NCBI RefSeq assembly: GCF_036173105.1
Contig: NZ_CP108053.1
Location: 496,001-560,000, forward strand
DNA: 64,000 nt
Source: Streptomyces sp. NBC_00287
GTDB taxonomy: Bacteria; Actinomycetota; Actinomycetes; Streptomycetales; Streptomycetaceae
Direction of reading: 5' to 3'
Shown: positions 1-11,608 of the stretch, piece after piece
Position numbering within the stretch: position 1 is the first letter of the stretch
Layout: each line of letters starts with the position of its first letter
Translations under genes and position numbers: made by a program
Notes under the pieces: generated by a model
Database searches by the model: none
What the model was told of the DNA's origin: nothing
What the model saw: the letters and a program-made list of their open reading frames with translations, nothing else

Positions 1-297
1 TTGCTACCGGCCAAAGCCGAAGTCGCCCGCCAGCTTGGGCGCTATCGGGCCTGGGAACGCGTCATGCTCGCGTCCCCGAACGACCAGGCCGTGCGGGCCA
101 CTTTCGAGGACTCGGGCTACACGCTGTGCGTGCTGATGGGCAAGCGCTGCGCGCGCGAGGCCGCGGACGCGGCCGAGCGCTATCTGCGCACCAACCTCGG
201 CACCTACCTGCGCGAGCAGAACGAACGCCCCCGTCCGGGCGGCGCCAAGAGACGGGGTCCACCGACCGCCAAGCGGCGTTCCCGGGCCGGCAGGTAG
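1..297 (+). CDS. DUF5133 domain protein (may be 5' partial)
   Basis: A 98-residue basic protein whose core (around residues 4-67, with the stretch CVLMGKRCAREAADAAERYL) resembles the small Streptomyces DUF5133 family, which has no established biochemical role. The reading frame is open from the first base of the window, a TTG, so the true start may lie a few codons upstream. The C-terminal 30 residues are rich in Arg, Pro and Gly and look disordered. It ends 74 bp before glgE, with a strong GC-rich hairpin between them, so it is probably a separate transcription unit. Family assignment is from memory of the family pattern. Confidence 0.75.
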   Translation: MLPAKAEVARQLGRYRAWERVMLASPNDQAVRATFEDSGYTLCVLMGKRCAREAADAAERYLRTNLGTYLREQNERPRPGGAKRRGPPTAKRRSRAGR

Positions 298-323
298 ACC
301 CTTCCGGCGCAGCTTGAATCCCC

Positions 324-348
324 GGCCGGGCCCTTGAGGGGCCCGGCC
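324..348 (+). terminator. GC-rich hairpin between the DUF5133 gene and glgE
   Basis: Ten-base perfect arms GGCCGGGCCC (324-333) and GGGCCCGGCC (339-348) enclose a 5-base loop. There is no T-tract, which is common for Streptomyces terminators. It lies after the DUF5133 stop and just before glgE, so it may terminate the first gene or shape the glgE leader. Confidence 0.5.
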
Positions 349-371
349 ATGAGCACGGCGGAGGCGAGACC

Positions 372-2350
372 ATGAAGGCAACCGCGGCCATCGGCCGTAT
401 CCCGGTACGGAATGTCCAGCCGGCCGTGGAGTGCGGCAGGCGCCCGGCGAAGGCGGTCGTGGGCGAGACGTTCGACGTCTCGGCGACCGTGTTCCGCGAG
501 GGGCACGACGCCGTGGCCGCCAATGTCGTGCTGCGGGATCCCGAGGGCCGCCCGGGCCCGTGGACGCCGATGCGTGAACTGGCGCCGGGTACCGACCGCT
601 GGGGCGCCGAGGTCACGCCCACCGCCGCGGGACACTGGACGTTCCATGTGGAGGCCTGGAGCGACCCGGTGGCCACCTGGCGCCACACCGCCCGCATCAA
701 GGTGCCCGCCGGGATCGACACCGGGGTGGTCCTGGAGGAGGGCGCGGATCTCCTCGAGCGTGCGGCGGCCGGGGTTCCCGCCGATCGGCGCGAGGTCCTC
801 CTGCGTGCGGTGGTCGCCCTCAGGGACGACTCCCTGCCGGTCGTGACCCGCCTCGCCGCCGCTTTCCGGCCCGAGGTCCACGCGGTGCTGTCCCGGTATC
901 CGCTGCGGGAGTTCGTGACCGCTTCCGAGCCGCTGCCGCTGCTGGTGGAGCGGGAACGGGCGCTGTACGGCTCGTGGTACGAGTTCTTCCCCCGCTCCGA
1001 GGGCACCGCCCAGGTGCCGCACGGCACCTTCCGGACGGCCGCGCGCCGGCTGCCCGCGATCGCCGCGATGGGCTTCGACGTCGTGTACCTGCCGCCGATC
1101 CATCCGATCGGCACCACGTTCCGCAAGGGCCGCAACAACACCCTCGACCCCACCCCCGACGATGTCGGCGTGCCCTGGGCGATCGGCTCCCCCGAGGGCG
1201 GGCATGACGCCGTCCACCCGGCCCTGGGCACCCTGGAGGACTTCACCTGGTTCGTCGAGCAGGCCCGCGCGCAGGGCCTGGAGGTGGCCCTCGACTTCGC
1301 CCTGCAGTGCTCCCCCGATCATCCCTGGGTGGCCAAGCATCCGGAGTGGTTCCACCACCGCCCCGACGGCACCATCGCCTACGCCGAGAACCCGCCGAAG
1401 AAGTACCAGGACATCTACCCCATCGCCTTCGACGCGGACCTGGACGGGCTCATCGCGGAGACGCTGCGGGTGCTGCGGCACTGGATGGCCTGCGGGGTGC
1501 GGATCTTCCGGGTGGACAATCCGCACACCAAGCCGGTGCTGTTCTGGGAGCGGGTGATCGCGGAGATCAACCGCACCGACCCGGATGTGATCTTCCTGGC
1601 CGAGGCGTTCACCCGCCCGGCGATGATGCACACCCTGGCGCAGATCGGTTTCCAGCAGTCGTACACGTACTTCACCTGGCGCAACACCAAGCAGGAGCTG
1701 ACCGAGTACCTGAGCGAGCTGTCCGGTGAGGCGGCGGCCTATATGCGGCCGAACTTCTTCGCCAACACCCCCGACATCCTGCACGCCTTCCTCCAGCAGG
1801 GCGGGCGCCCCGCCTTCGAACTGCGCGCCGTGCTGGCCGCGACGCTGTCTCCGACCTGGGGGATCTACAGCGGCTACGAGCTGTGCGAGAACACCCCGGT
1901 GCGGGAGGGCAGCGAAGAGTACCTGGACTCGGAGAAGTACCAGTTGCGTCCGCGTGACTGGGAAACGGCGGAAACCATCGCTCCACTCATCACCAAGCTG
2001 AACGCCGTCCGGCGCGACCACCCCGCGCTGCACCACCTCAGGAATCTCCGCTTCCACCACACCGACAACGACGCCGTGATCGCCTACAGCAAGCGCGCGG
2101 GCCAGGACACGGTTCTGGTGGTCGTCAACCTCGATCCGCACCACACCCAGGAAGCGACGATCTCGTTGGACATGCCGCAACTCGGCCGGGACCGGGACGA
2201 ACCCCTGTCCGTGCACGACGAACTGACGGGTGAGACCTATCTGTGGGGCAGGACCAACTATGTGCGCCTCGAGCCCGGCAGGGCACCCGCGCATGTGCTC
2301 CACGTCCAGGCCTCGCCCGCCTCGCCGCAGATCGGAGGGTCTACCGCGTC

Positions 2351-2354
<4 letters not shown>
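372..2354 (+). CDS. glgE: GlgE, alpha-1,4-glucan:maltose-1-phosphate maltosyltransferase
   Basis: A 660-residue GH13 maltosyltransferase that elongates alpha-1,4-glucan with maltose-1-phosphate in the cytoplasm. An N-terminal beta-sandwich domain (about residues 15-120) precedes the catalytic barrel. The nucleophile is seen in [10 protein letters not shown] (Asp382), the acid/base in FLAEAF (Glu411), and the third carboxylate in NTPDILH (Asp468). The length matches the Streptomyces enzyme. It is the first gene of a compact operon; its TGA overlaps the ATG of treS (ATGA), implying translational coupling. Together with TreS and maltokinase, which supply maltose-1-phosphate, and GlgB, which branches the product, it forms the GlgE pathway. 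No glycogen phosphorylase gene is visible inside the window. Confidence 0.95.
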
Positions 2355-4084
<1,730 letters not shown>

Positions 4085-4124
4085 GCGTGTGCCCTTGAGC
4101 GTGCCGACGAAAGGACGCGTCACC

Positions 4125-5492
4125 ATGCCGAAGACCGCATCCCTCAGACCGAGCCCTCCGGCCGTCGCCGACATCATGGTCTCGCTCGGCGGTCTGCTGC
4201 GTCAGTGGCTGCCGCGGCAGCGGTGGTTCGCGGGCAAGGACCGGCCGGTCACGGATCTGGCCCTGTTGTCCATGACCGAGCTGTTCCCGGGCTGTCTGCA
4301 CCTGCTGGTCCACGCCGGCCATGTCCCGGTGCCCGCCCCCGGCGGCACCACCGCGCCCCCGGCCGGCGACTGCTACCAGCTGCTGCTCGGGGTGCGCGAG
4401 CACCCCTCCCCGCGGCTGGGCCGCAGCCTGATCGGGCGGGCGGACGAGGGCCCGCTGGCGGGTCTCACGGTGTACGACGCCCTGCAGGACCTGCGGTCGG
4501 CGCAGATGCTGCTGGACCGGCTGCGGCACCCCGGCACGGCGGGCCCGCTGCGCTTCGAGTCCTGCTCGTCGGTGCCGGTCCCCTCCGGTCTGGCGCCGCG
4601 TCTGATGGACGCGGAGCAGTCCAACTCCTCGCTGGTGTACGGCGACGCCTTTGTGCTGAAGGTGTTCCGGCGCATCCAGCCGGGCGTCAACCCGGACCTG
4701 GAGGTGCCGGGCGCGCTGGCCCGGCAGGGCTGCCGACGGGTTCCCGCGCCGGTCGCCTGGTTCCGGACGACTCGTCCGTGGGAGGCCACCCTCGGGGTGC
4801 TCCAGCCGTTCCTGCGGGACGCCACCGACGGCTGGACGCTGGCGCTCCAGGCGCTCGCCCACGGTGACGACTTCACGGCGGAGGCCCACCAGTTGGGCCG
4901 GGCCACCGCGGAGGTCCACCTCGCCCTCGCTTCGGCGTTCGCGTTCGAGACCCGCCACGAGAATGCCGCTACGGCGGCTGCGATGACCGAGCGGCTGGAC
5001 TCCGCGGCGCACTGCGTACCGGCCCTCCAGCAGTTCGTACCGGGCCTGCGGACCGCCTTCGGGGCGCTCACCACCTGCGATCCCGGCCCGCCCGCCCAGC
5101 GCATCCACGGCGATCTGCACCTGGGGCAGGTGCTGCGGGCCGGACGCGAGTGGTTCGTGATCGACTTCGAGGGCGAACCGTCCCGCCCGCTCGCCGAGCG
5201 ACGCAGCCTCCACTCCCCCGTGCGGGACATCGCCGGGATGCTGCGCTCCTTCGACTACGCGGCACGCCAGCGCCGGCCCTGGCGGCCGGAGTGGGCCCGC
5301 CGCTGCCGGGAGGCCTTCTGCGCGGGCTACGCCACCGCCGCCGGATGGGACCCACGCAAGAAACACGGCCTGCTGCGCGCCTACGAGACCGACCGGGCCG
5401 TGTACGAAGTGCTCTACGAAGCCAGGCACCGCCCGGACTGGCTACCCGTACCGATGGCGGCGATCGAACGTCTCGCCGTACGAGGAGGCTGA
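4125..5492 (+). CDS. mak: Maltokinase (Pep2/Mak)
   Basis: A 455-residue kinase of the aminoglycoside-phosphotransferase fold that makes maltose-1-phosphate from maltose and ATP. Seen: the N-terminal RQRWFAGKDR motif typical of maltokinases, the catalytic loop HGDLHLGQVL (His328 onwards) and the metal-binding segment FEGEPSRPLAERR. The ATG at 4125 has a GAAAGGA ribosome site about 9 bases upstream, better than the GTG at 4089. It sits 40 bp after treS and only 4 bp before glgB. The product is the donor for GlgE two genes upstream, so the operon order follows the pathway. In Streptomyces the gene is often called pep2. Confidence 0.93.
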   Translation: MPKTASLRPSPPAVADIMVSLGGLLRQWLPRQRWFAGKDRPVTDLALLSMTELFPGCLHLLVHAGHVPVPAPGGTTAPPAGDCYQLLLGVREHPSPRLGRSLIGRADEGPLAGLTVYDALQDLRSAQMLLDRLRHPGTAGPLRFESCSSVPVPSGLAPRLMDAEQSNSSLVYGDAFVLKVFRRIQPGVNPDLEVPGALARQGCRRVPAPVAWFRTTRPWEATLGVLQPFLRDATDGWTLALQALAHGDDFTAEAHQLGRATAEVHLALASAFAFETRHENAATAAAMTERLDSAAHCVPALQQFVPGLRTAFGALTTCDPGPPAQRIHGDLHLGQVLRAGREWFVIDFEGEPSRPLAERRSLHSPVRDIAGMLRSFDYAARQRRPWRPEWARRCREAFCAGYATAAGWDPRKKHGLLRAYETDRAVYEVLYEARHRPDWLPVPMAAIERLAVRGG

Positions 5493-5496
5493 CCCC

Positions 5497-7707
5497 ATGG
5501 CGCTGCGTGACACCTCGCTGCCCGAGCCGTCCGGCCGCGCCCGGTGCGGGACGGCTCCGCCGCTGGACCCCACCGACCGCGGACGCCTGCTGGCCGGCGC
5601 CCACCACGACCCGCACGCGCTGCTCGGCGCCCATGTGGTCCCGGGCGGGGTCGCGTTCCGGGCGCTGCGCCCGTTCGCCCGCGCGGTGAGCGTAGTGATC
5701 GAAGGCGAGCGCAGAGAGCTCGTCTCCGAGGGCGACGGCCTCTTCTCCGGCGTACTGCCGCGGAGGAAGAAGATCCCGGCGTACACGCTGTTGGTGTCGT
5801 ACGAGGACGGGGAGCAGGAGGTCGACGACCCGTACCGCTTTCTGCCCGCCCTCGGGGAGCTGGATCTCCATCTGATCCGGGAGGGGCGGCACGAGCAGCT
5901 GTGGAAGGCGCTCGGGGCCGAGCCGATGACCCACGAGGGGGTGACCGGCACCCGGTTCACCGTGTGGGCGCCGAACGCCCAGGGGGTGCGGGTCGCCGCG
6001 GACTTCACCTACTGGGACGGCACCGCGTTCCCGATGCGGTCCCTCGGCGCGTCCGGGGTGTGGGAGCTGTTCCTGCCCGGGGTCGGCGAGGGCACCCGGT
6101 ACAAGTTCGAGATCCACTCCCGCCACGGCCACCGCTTCCTCAAGGCCGACCCGATGGCGCGGTACGCGGAGATCCCGCCGGACACGGCGTCCATCGTGCA
6201 CGCCTCCCGCTACGAGTGGGGCGACGCCCAGTGGATGGCGCACCGTGGGGACACCCCGGTGCACGTGGCGCCGTTCTCGGTCTACGAGGTGCACCTGCCG
6301 TCCTGGCGGCCGGGGCTGACCTACCGTGAGCTGGCCGAGGTGCTCCCGGCCTACGTCAACGACCTCGGCTTCACGCATGTGGAGTTCATGCCGGTCGCCC
6401 ACCACCCGTTCTCGGGCTCCTGGGGTTACCAGATCACCGGCTTCTACGCGACCATGGCGCGGCTGGGCACGCCCGACGACTTCAAGTTCCTGATCGACGC
6501 GCTCCACCGGGCGGGCATCGGCGTGATCATGGACTGGGTGCCCGCGCACTTCCCGAAGGACGACTGGGCGCTGGCCCGGTTCGACGGGGAGCCGCTCTAC
6601 GAGCCCGGGGACGACCGGCGGGCCGAGCATCCGGACTGGGGCACCTACGAGTTCGACTTCGGACGGGTCGAGGTGCGCAACTTCCTCGTCGCCAACGCCG
6701 TGTACTGGTGCGAGGAGTTCCACATCGACGGGCTGCGGGTGGACGCGGTCGCCTCGATGCTCTACCTCGACTACTCGCGGGACTCCGGGCAGTGGACGCC
6801 CAATGTGTTCGGCGGGCGGGAGGACCTGGACGCGGTGGCCTTCCTGCGCGAGATGAACGCCACCGTGTACCGGCGGGCGCCCGGCGTGGTGACGATCGCC
6901 GAGGAGTCCACCGCCTGGGACGGGGTGACCCGGCCCACCGACAGCGGCGGGCTCGGTTTCGGCCTGAAGTGGAACATGGGCTGGATGCACGACTCGCTCG
7001 GCTACATCAGCCACGAGCCGATCCACCGCAAGTACCACCACAACGAGATGACCTTCTCGATGGTGTACGCCTACAGCGAGAACTACGTCCTGCCGATCTC
7101 CCACGACGAAGTCGTCCACGGCAAGCAGGCGCTGGTGTCGAAGATGCCCGGCGACTGGTGGCAACAACGCGCCAATCACCGCGCTTACCTGGGCTTTATG
7201 TGGGCACACCCGGGCAAACAGCTCCTCTTCATGGGGCAGGAGTTCGCCCAGGGAGCGGAGTGGTCCGAGCCGCACGGGCCGGACTGGTGGCTGCTGGACC
7301 CCGGGTACAGCGCCGAGCCCGATCACCGGGGCGTCCGCGATCTCGTCCGTGATCTCAATACCGCCTACCTCGCCACGCCGGCGCTGTGGCAGCGGGACAC
7401 CGACCCGGGTGGCTTCCAGTGGGCTCTCGGCGACGCGGCCGACGACAACGTCTTCGCCTTCCTGCGGTACGCCACCGACGGCACTCCCCTGCTCGCGGTG
7501 TCGAACTTCTCCCCGGCCGTGCGGGAGGACTACCGGATCTGGGTCCCCGAGGGCGGTCTCGTCTGGGGGGAGACCCTGAACACGGACGCGGCGCAGTACG
7601 GGGGCAGCGACGTCACGAACCCCGGGCCGATCAAGCCGGAAGAGGACGGGATCCGGATCACCCTGCCTCCGCTGGCGACGGTGTGGCTGACGCCGTACCC
7701 CTTCTGA
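5497..7707 (+). CDS. glgB: 1,4-alpha-glucan branching enzyme
   Basis: A 736-residue GH13 branching enzyme that introduces alpha-1,6 branches into the glucan made by GlgE. An N-terminal extension and a CBM48-type domain (about residues 130-240) precede the catalytic barrel. The nucleophile is in LRVDAVASMLYLDYSR (Asp416), the acid/base in IAEESTAWDG (Glu469) and the transition-state Asp in ISHDEVVHGK (Asp537). Length and the motif LYLDYSR are typical of GlgB. It closes the glgE-treS-mak-glgB operon, starting 4 bp after mak. A pair of small hairpins follows in the next 100 bp. Confidence 0.96.
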   Translation: MALRDTSLPEPSGRARCGTAPPLDPTDRGRLLAGAHHDPHALLGAHVVPGGVAFRALRPFARAVSVVIEGERRELVSEGDGLFSGVLPRRKKIPAYTLLVSYEDGEQEVDDPYRFLPALGELDLHLIREGRHEQLWKALGAEPMTHEGVTGTRFTVWAPNAQGVRVAADFTYWDGTAFPMRSLGASGVWELFLPGVGEGTRYKFEIHSRHGHRFLKADPMARYAEIPPDTASIVHASRYEWGDAQWMAHRGDTPVHVAPFSVYEVHLPSWRPGLTYRELAEVLPAYVNDLGFTHVEFMPVAHHPFSGSWGYQITGFYATMARLGTPDDFKFLIDALHRAGIGVIMDWVPAHFPKDDWALARFDGEPLYEPGDDRRAEHPDWGTYEFDFGRVEVRNFLVANAVYWCEEFHIDGLRVDAVASMLYLDYSRDSGQWTPNVFGGREDLDAVAFLREMNATVYRRAPGVVTIAEESTAWDGVTRPTDSGGLGFGLKWNMGWMHDSLGYISHEPIHRKYHHNEMTFSMVYAYSENYVLPISHDEVVHGKQALVSKMPGDWWQQRANHRAYLGFMWAHPGKQLLFMGQEFAQGAEWSEPHGPDWWLLDPGYSAEPDHRGVRDLVRDLNTAYLATPALWQRDTDPGGFQWALGDAADDNVFAFLRYATDGTPLLAVSNFSPAVREDYRIWVPEGGLVWGETLNTDAAQYGGSDVTNPGPIKPEEDGIRITLPPLATVWLTPYPF

Positions 7708-7735
7708 GGCCCGCAAGGCGGTACGAGGTGTCCGA

Positions 7736-7783
7736 ATGCCCTGAAACGGGCAGTCGGGGCGTACGACGAAATCCTCGTCGTGC
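7736..7783 (+). terminator. Two short hairpins after glgB
   Basis: TGCCC-tgaaac-GGGCA (7738-7753) and ACGACGA-aatcc-TCGTCGT (about 7764-7782) form small consecutive stems in the gap after glgB. Neither has a T-run. They are plausible weak terminators of the glg operon, but the stems are short. Confidence 0.3.
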
Positions 7784-7813
7784 TCGCATCGGGCCACAGA
7801 AGGGGTGCCTCAG

Positions 7814-8905
7814 GTGCGCACCGTCGGAGTGGAGGAGGAACTCCTCCTGGTCGACCCGGAGACAGGTGAACCGCGGGCCCTGTCGGCCGCGATCGTCGCC
7901 CGGGCCGCGCTGGACAGCGTGGACGGCAAGGACGTGTTCGAGAAGGAACTGCACGACCAGATGCTGGAGTACGCCACCCAGCCGCAGTCCGGCATGGACG
8001 CCCTGGGCAGGGAGATCGTCCGGTGCCGCAAGGAGGCGGCGCGGCACGCAGGCGAGCTGGGCTGCGCCGTGGCGGCCCTGGCCACGTCCCCGCTGCCGGT
8101 CAGCCCGTGCATCGGGGAGCACCAGCGCTACCAGTGGATGGCGGAGCACTACGGCATCGCCACCCGGGAGCAGCTCGTCCTCGGCTGCCATGTCCATGTG
8201 GCCGTGGACTCCGACGACGAGGGCGTCGCCGTCATCGACCGGATGCGGCCGTGGCTGTCGGTGCTGTGCGCACTGAGCGCCAACTCGCCGTTCTGGCAGG
8301 GCAAGGACACCGGGTACAGCAGCTACCGCAGCCGGGTGTGGCAGCGCTGGCCGTCGGCCGGTCCCACCGAGATCTTCGGGTCGGCCGCGCGGTACCGGGA
8401 GGTGGTCGCCGAGATGCTCGACACCGGGGTGATCCTCGACAAGGCGATGGTCTACTTCGACGCCCGGCTGTCCCGGAACTATCCGACGGTGGAGATACGG
8501 GTGGCGGACGTGTGTCTGCACGCGGACACCGCCGTCCTGCTCGCCACCCTCGCCCGCGGACTGGTGGAGACCTCCGCACGGCAGTGGCGGGCGGGTCTCG
8601 AACCGGCGACGCACAGTGTGAGCGTGCTGCGTCTTGCGGCCTGGCAGGCGGCCCGGGCCGGGCTCACCGATGAGCTGCTGCACCCCGTGACCATGCGGCC
8701 CATGCCGGCACGGGCCGTGGTGCGGACCCTGCTGGACCATGTCGGGGAGGCGCTGGAGGACAGCGGCGACCTCGACCACGCACGCGACCGCGTCGCCGAG
8801 CTGCTGGGGCGCGGCAACGGCGCCCGGGTGCAGCGCGAGCTGATGCGGCGCGGCAGCAGTCTGCGGGACGTGGTCACGGAGTGCGTGCGGCGCACCCAGG
8901 GGTAA
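7814..8905 (+). CDS. YbdK-type carboxylate-amine ligase (glutamate-cysteine ligase 2 family)
   Basis: About 363 residues of the ATP-grasp-like GCS2 family, starting VRTVGVEEELLLVDP with the family VGVEEE signature. Further family-like segments are SPCIGEHQRYQW, LGCHVHVAVDS and VEIRVADVCLHAD. E. coli YbdK has weak gamma-glutamylcysteine ligase activity, but the physiological substrate of this family in actinobacteria, which use mycothiol, is not settled. The GTG at 7814 is chosen because AGAAGGGG (7798-7805) lies 8 bases upstream; GTG 7805 is an in-frame alternative that would overlap that site. It is separated from glgB by hairpins and stands alone. Confidence 0.85.
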   Translation: MRTVGVEEELLLVDPETGEPRALSAAIVARAALDSVDGKDVFEKELHDQMLEYATQPQSGMDALGREIVRCRKEAARHAGELGCAVAALATSPLPVSPCIGEHQRYQWMAEHYGIATREQLVLGCHVHVAVDSDDEGVAVIDRMRPWLSVLCALSANSPFWQGKDTGYSSYRSRVWQRWPSAGPTEIFGSAARYREVVAEMLDTGVILDKAMVYFDARLSRNYPTVEIRVADVCLHADTAVLLATLARGLVETSARQWRAGLEPATHSVSVLRLAAWQAARAGLTDELLHPVTMRPMPARAVVRTLLDHVGEALEDSGDLDHARDRVAELLGRGNGARVQRELMRRGSSLRDVVTECVRRTQG

Positions 8906-9024
8906 GACCCGAAGTCGACTTGTCGGATTCCGGCACCATTCGCTCGTACCTCGGCTAGATTCGAGCACCGCCGATAACTCTGCTCGTCGGTGGCGTCACA
9001 CCGCGTACACCACAGGAGCTGCGC

Positions 9025-10926
9025 ATGCGCGACTTCGCCCTGGCTCCCTCCGTCTCCGCGCCGCCGGCGGGCGGCCTCGCCGACAGCATCTTCGAACGGG
9101 CCCTGCTCGAACCCACCCTGCCGGTCCTCGCCCGCCGCCTCGGGGGCTCATCGGACTGGACCGAGATCACCGCGGTGGAGCTGCGGGACACGGTGGTGGA
9201 TCTGGCCAAGGGTCTGGTCGCCTCCGGGATCACGCCGGGCCACCGCGTCGCGATCATGGCGCGGACCCGGTACGAGTGGACGGTGTTCAGCTACGCCCTG
9301 TGGGCGGTGGGCGCCGAGGTCGTGCCCGTGTATCCGACGTCCTCGCGCGAGCAGGTGGAGTGGATCCTCAGGGACGCCGGGTGTGTGGGCGTGGTGGTCG
9401 AGGACGAGCAGTCGGTCATGACGGTCGGCTCCGTGTGCGCCTCGCTGCCCCTGCTGCGGCATGTGTGGCAGCTGGACGCGGGAGCGCTGGACCAGCTGGT
9501 CGAGCGGGGCACCTTCGTGCCGCTCGCCGCGGTCGACTCACTGCGCCGGATCGTGCTGCCGGACTCCACGGCCCTGATCGCCTACACCTCCGGCTCCACG
9601 GGCCGCCCGCTGGGGTGCGCGCTGAGCCATCGGAACCTGGCGAGCGGATGCGACACGCTGCTGCAGGGCTGGGGGCAACTGGTGGTGCCGCCGGGCGGAC
9701 AGGCCTCGGTGCTCGCCTTCCTGCCGTTCTCCCACGTGTACGGGCTCATGGTGCAGGGCCTGTGCGTGCGCGGCGGAATGCTGATGGGCCACGAGTCCGA
9801 CCCGAGCGGAGGCTCCCTGGAGGCGGCGCTGCGCTCGTTCCGTCCGACGTACTTCTGCGCCGTCCCCTCGGTCTTCGAGAAGATCTACAAGAACTTTCTG
9901 CGCTCCGCCCGGCAGTCGGGCCGTGGCGCGCTGTTCGAGCGGGCCGCCGACACGGCACGGGACTTCGCCGCGGCCGTGGAACGGCATCGGCTCGGCGAGG
10001 GGCCGGGGCCCGGCTTCGATCTACGGCTGCAGCACGCGCTGTACGAGCGGACGGTGTACCGCGGGCTGCGCGGCGCGCTGGGCGGCCGGGTGCTGCGGGC
10101 GTCGTCCGGCGGCTCGCCGCTGGACCGGGAGTTCTCCCTGTTCTACGAGGGCATCGGCATCTACCTCAATGACGGGTACGGGCTCACCGAGACCGCCGGC
10201 GGGGTCACCGCGCAGCCGCCGGGCGGGGGACGGTCGGGGACGGTCGGCAAAGTGCTGCCCGGCATGGACGTCCGGGTGGCCGACGACGGGGAGATCCTGG
10301 TGCGCGGTCCTTCGGTGTTCCAGGGCTATGTGGGCGACGAGGCGGCGACCCGGGCCGCGCTGCGCGGCGGCTGGCTGGCCACCGGGGACCTCGGGATCCT
10401 CGACCCCGACGGCTATCTGACGATCACCGGCCGCAAGAAGGACGTCATCATCACCAGCAGCGGCAAGAGCGTCGCGCCGACCGCTCTGGAGCAGCGGCTC
10501 AGGATGCACCCGCTGATCCATCAGGCGGTGGTGGTCGGCGACAACCGGCCCTGTGTCGGGGCGCTGCTCACACTGGACCCGGAGTTCCTGGCGTACTGGC
10601 GCGGCACGCTGGAGCCCCGTCCCGACCCGCGCAGCCGGGACGCCCGCGAGGAGAACGCGCTGCGGGAGGAGATCACGCGGGCGGTGGCGGCCGCCAACAG
10701 CGCGGTGTCGCGGTGGGAGTCGATCCGGGTGTTCCGGGTGCTGCCGGAGCCGTTCAACCTCACCAATGGCCTGCTGACGCCGTCGATGAAGCTGCGCAGG
10801 GACGTGATCGTGCGGCACTACGCGATGGAGATCGACGCGATGTACCAGGCGCGGGCGAACACCCGGCGGCAGCCGGTGCCGGACGAGTCCGCGGTGTGGG
10901 ACGACTCCGACAACGTCTTCAGGTGA
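9025..10926 (+). CDS. Long-chain fatty acid-CoA ligase (AMP-forming)
   Basis: A 633-residue member of the acyl-adenylate-forming superfamily. The ATP loop is IAYTSGSTGRPLG (Thr188 onwards), the A5-type motif is NDGYGLTETAGGV, the A7/A8 region is WLATGDLGILDPDGYLTITG followed by RKKDVIITSSGKSVAP, and the C-terminal region contains LTPSMKLRRDVI. The long insert before the A5 region is typical of bacterial and mycobacterial FAA-type acyl-CoA ligases. It probably activates free fatty acids for lipid synthesis or beta-oxidation at the membrane. The ATG at 9025 follows a CAGGAG ribosome site. Neighbours give no pathway hint. Confidence 0.9.
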   Translation: MRDFALAPSVSAPPAGGLADSIFERALLEPTLPVLARRLGGSSDWTEITAVELRDTVVDLAKGLVASGITPGHRVAIMARTRYEWTVFSYALWAVGAEVVPVYPTSSREQVEWILRDAGCVGVVVEDEQSVMTVGSVCASLPLLRHVWQLDAGALDQLVERGTFVPLAAVDSLRRIVLPDSTALIAYTSGSTGRPLGCALSHRNLASGCDTLLQGWGQLVVPPGGQASVLAFLPFSHVYGLMVQGLCVRGGMLMGHESDPSGGSLEAALRSFRPTYFCAVPSVFEKIYKNFLRSARQSGRGALFERAADTARDFAAAVERHRLGEGPGPGFDLRLQHALYERTVYRGLRGALGGRVLRASSGGSPLDREFSLFYEGIGIYLNDGYGLTETAGGVTAQPPGGGRSGTVGKVLPGMDVRVADDGEILVRGPSVFQGYVGDEAATRAALRGGWLATGDLGILDPDGYLTITGRKKDVIITSSGKSVAPTALEQRLRMHPLIHQAVVVGDNRPCVGALLTLDPEFLAYWRGTLEPRPDPRSRDAREENALREEITRAVAAANSAVSRWESIRVFRVLPEPFNLTNGLLTPSMKLRRDVIVRHYAMEIDAMYQARANTRRQPVPDESAVWDDSDNVFR

Positions 10927-10972
10927 CCGTGCGTAGGTCGCGGCGAGCGGGGAAGCCGGACAGCGCAGGTGC

Positions 10973-11404
10973 ATGGGGGGAGAGACGGACGATGACGCCT
11001 TGGCTGGACAGGAGATCGCGGACCGTCTCGTCCGCTTCTCGGGTGCGCACGAAGATGTGAGCGAGGCGCGCCTGGCCGCGGAGGCGTACCTCCACGACCT
11101 CGCGCGGGTCTCCCCGCCCGCCGAGCCCGACCGCCGCGACGACATCCTGCTGGTGGTCACGGAGCTGGCGGCGAACACCGTGGAGTACGCCCCGGGCCCG
11201 TTCGAGCTGCGCCTGAGCCGGGCCTTCGACGGAGTGCACGTGGTGCTGCGCGACACCAGTCCCGAGCCGCCCGCACCGCGTGCCTTCGATCCGCGCCGGG
11301 GCGGCCGCGGAGTTGGCTGGTATCTGGTGCAGACCCTGAGCCATCAGGTCGGTGTCATCACCCATGAGCGCGGCAAGGACGTGCATGTCTTCCTGCCGTG
11401 GTGA
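10973..11404 (+). CDS. ATP-binding anti-sigma-factor-like regulator (HATPase_c)
   Basis: A 143-residue single-domain GHKL ATPase of the RsbW-like kind abundant in Streptomyces. The N box is DDILLVVTELAANTVEYAPG and the G boxes are shortened to GGRGVGWYLVQTLSHQVG, followed by the terminal strand KDVHVFLPW. Such proteins usually bind sigma factors or phosphorylate anti-anti-sigma partners; no partner gene is adjacent, so the target is unknown. It begins 46 bp after the acyl-CoA ligase gene and is followed by a small hairpin and a 200-bp gap before the NADH dehydrogenase. Confidence 0.82.
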   Translation: MGGETDDDALAGQEIADRLVRFSGAHEDVSEARLAAEAYLHDLARVSPPAEPDRRDDILLVVTELAANTVEYAPGPFELRLSRAFDGVHVVLRDTSPEPPAPRAFDPRRGGRGVGWYLVQTLSHQVGVITHERGKDVHVFLPW

Positions 11405-11427
11405 TTGCGGGGCCGATCTCGGGGAAC

Positions 11428-11443
11428 CCCGTGTGCCCACGGG
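11428..11443 (+). terminator. Small hairpin after the HATPase gene
   Basis: CCCGTG (11428-11433) and CACGGG (11438-11443) form a 6-bp stem with a TGCC tetraloop 24 bp after the stop codon. It is short and lacks a T-run. The remaining part of the gap to 11608 shows no convincing coding capacity; it presumably holds the promoter of the NADH dehydrogenase gene, which I could not pinpoint. Confidence 0.35.
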
Positions 11444-11608
11444 CTCGGTGGGGCAGTGTGGCTCGAACAAGTCGTTCATCTGCCTGCCGCACCCGACTGG
11501 CGGAGCGGCCGGGAGCGCGGTGGGATCGATGAGGTGCGAGGCAGCGATCCAGGGGCAGGCGAACGACGTCGTGGCAGACCGCCTGGAGCCGCAGAAGGGA
11601 TGTACACC

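Noticed and set aside
204..2303. Long open frame on the opposite strand of glgE (similar ones at 2258-4177, 3996-5429 and 5068-7797)
   Set aside because: They are shadows of high GC3 in the sense genes. Their compositions are Arg/Gly/Pro-rich with no recognisable domain, and they cover real catalytic motifs on the other strand.
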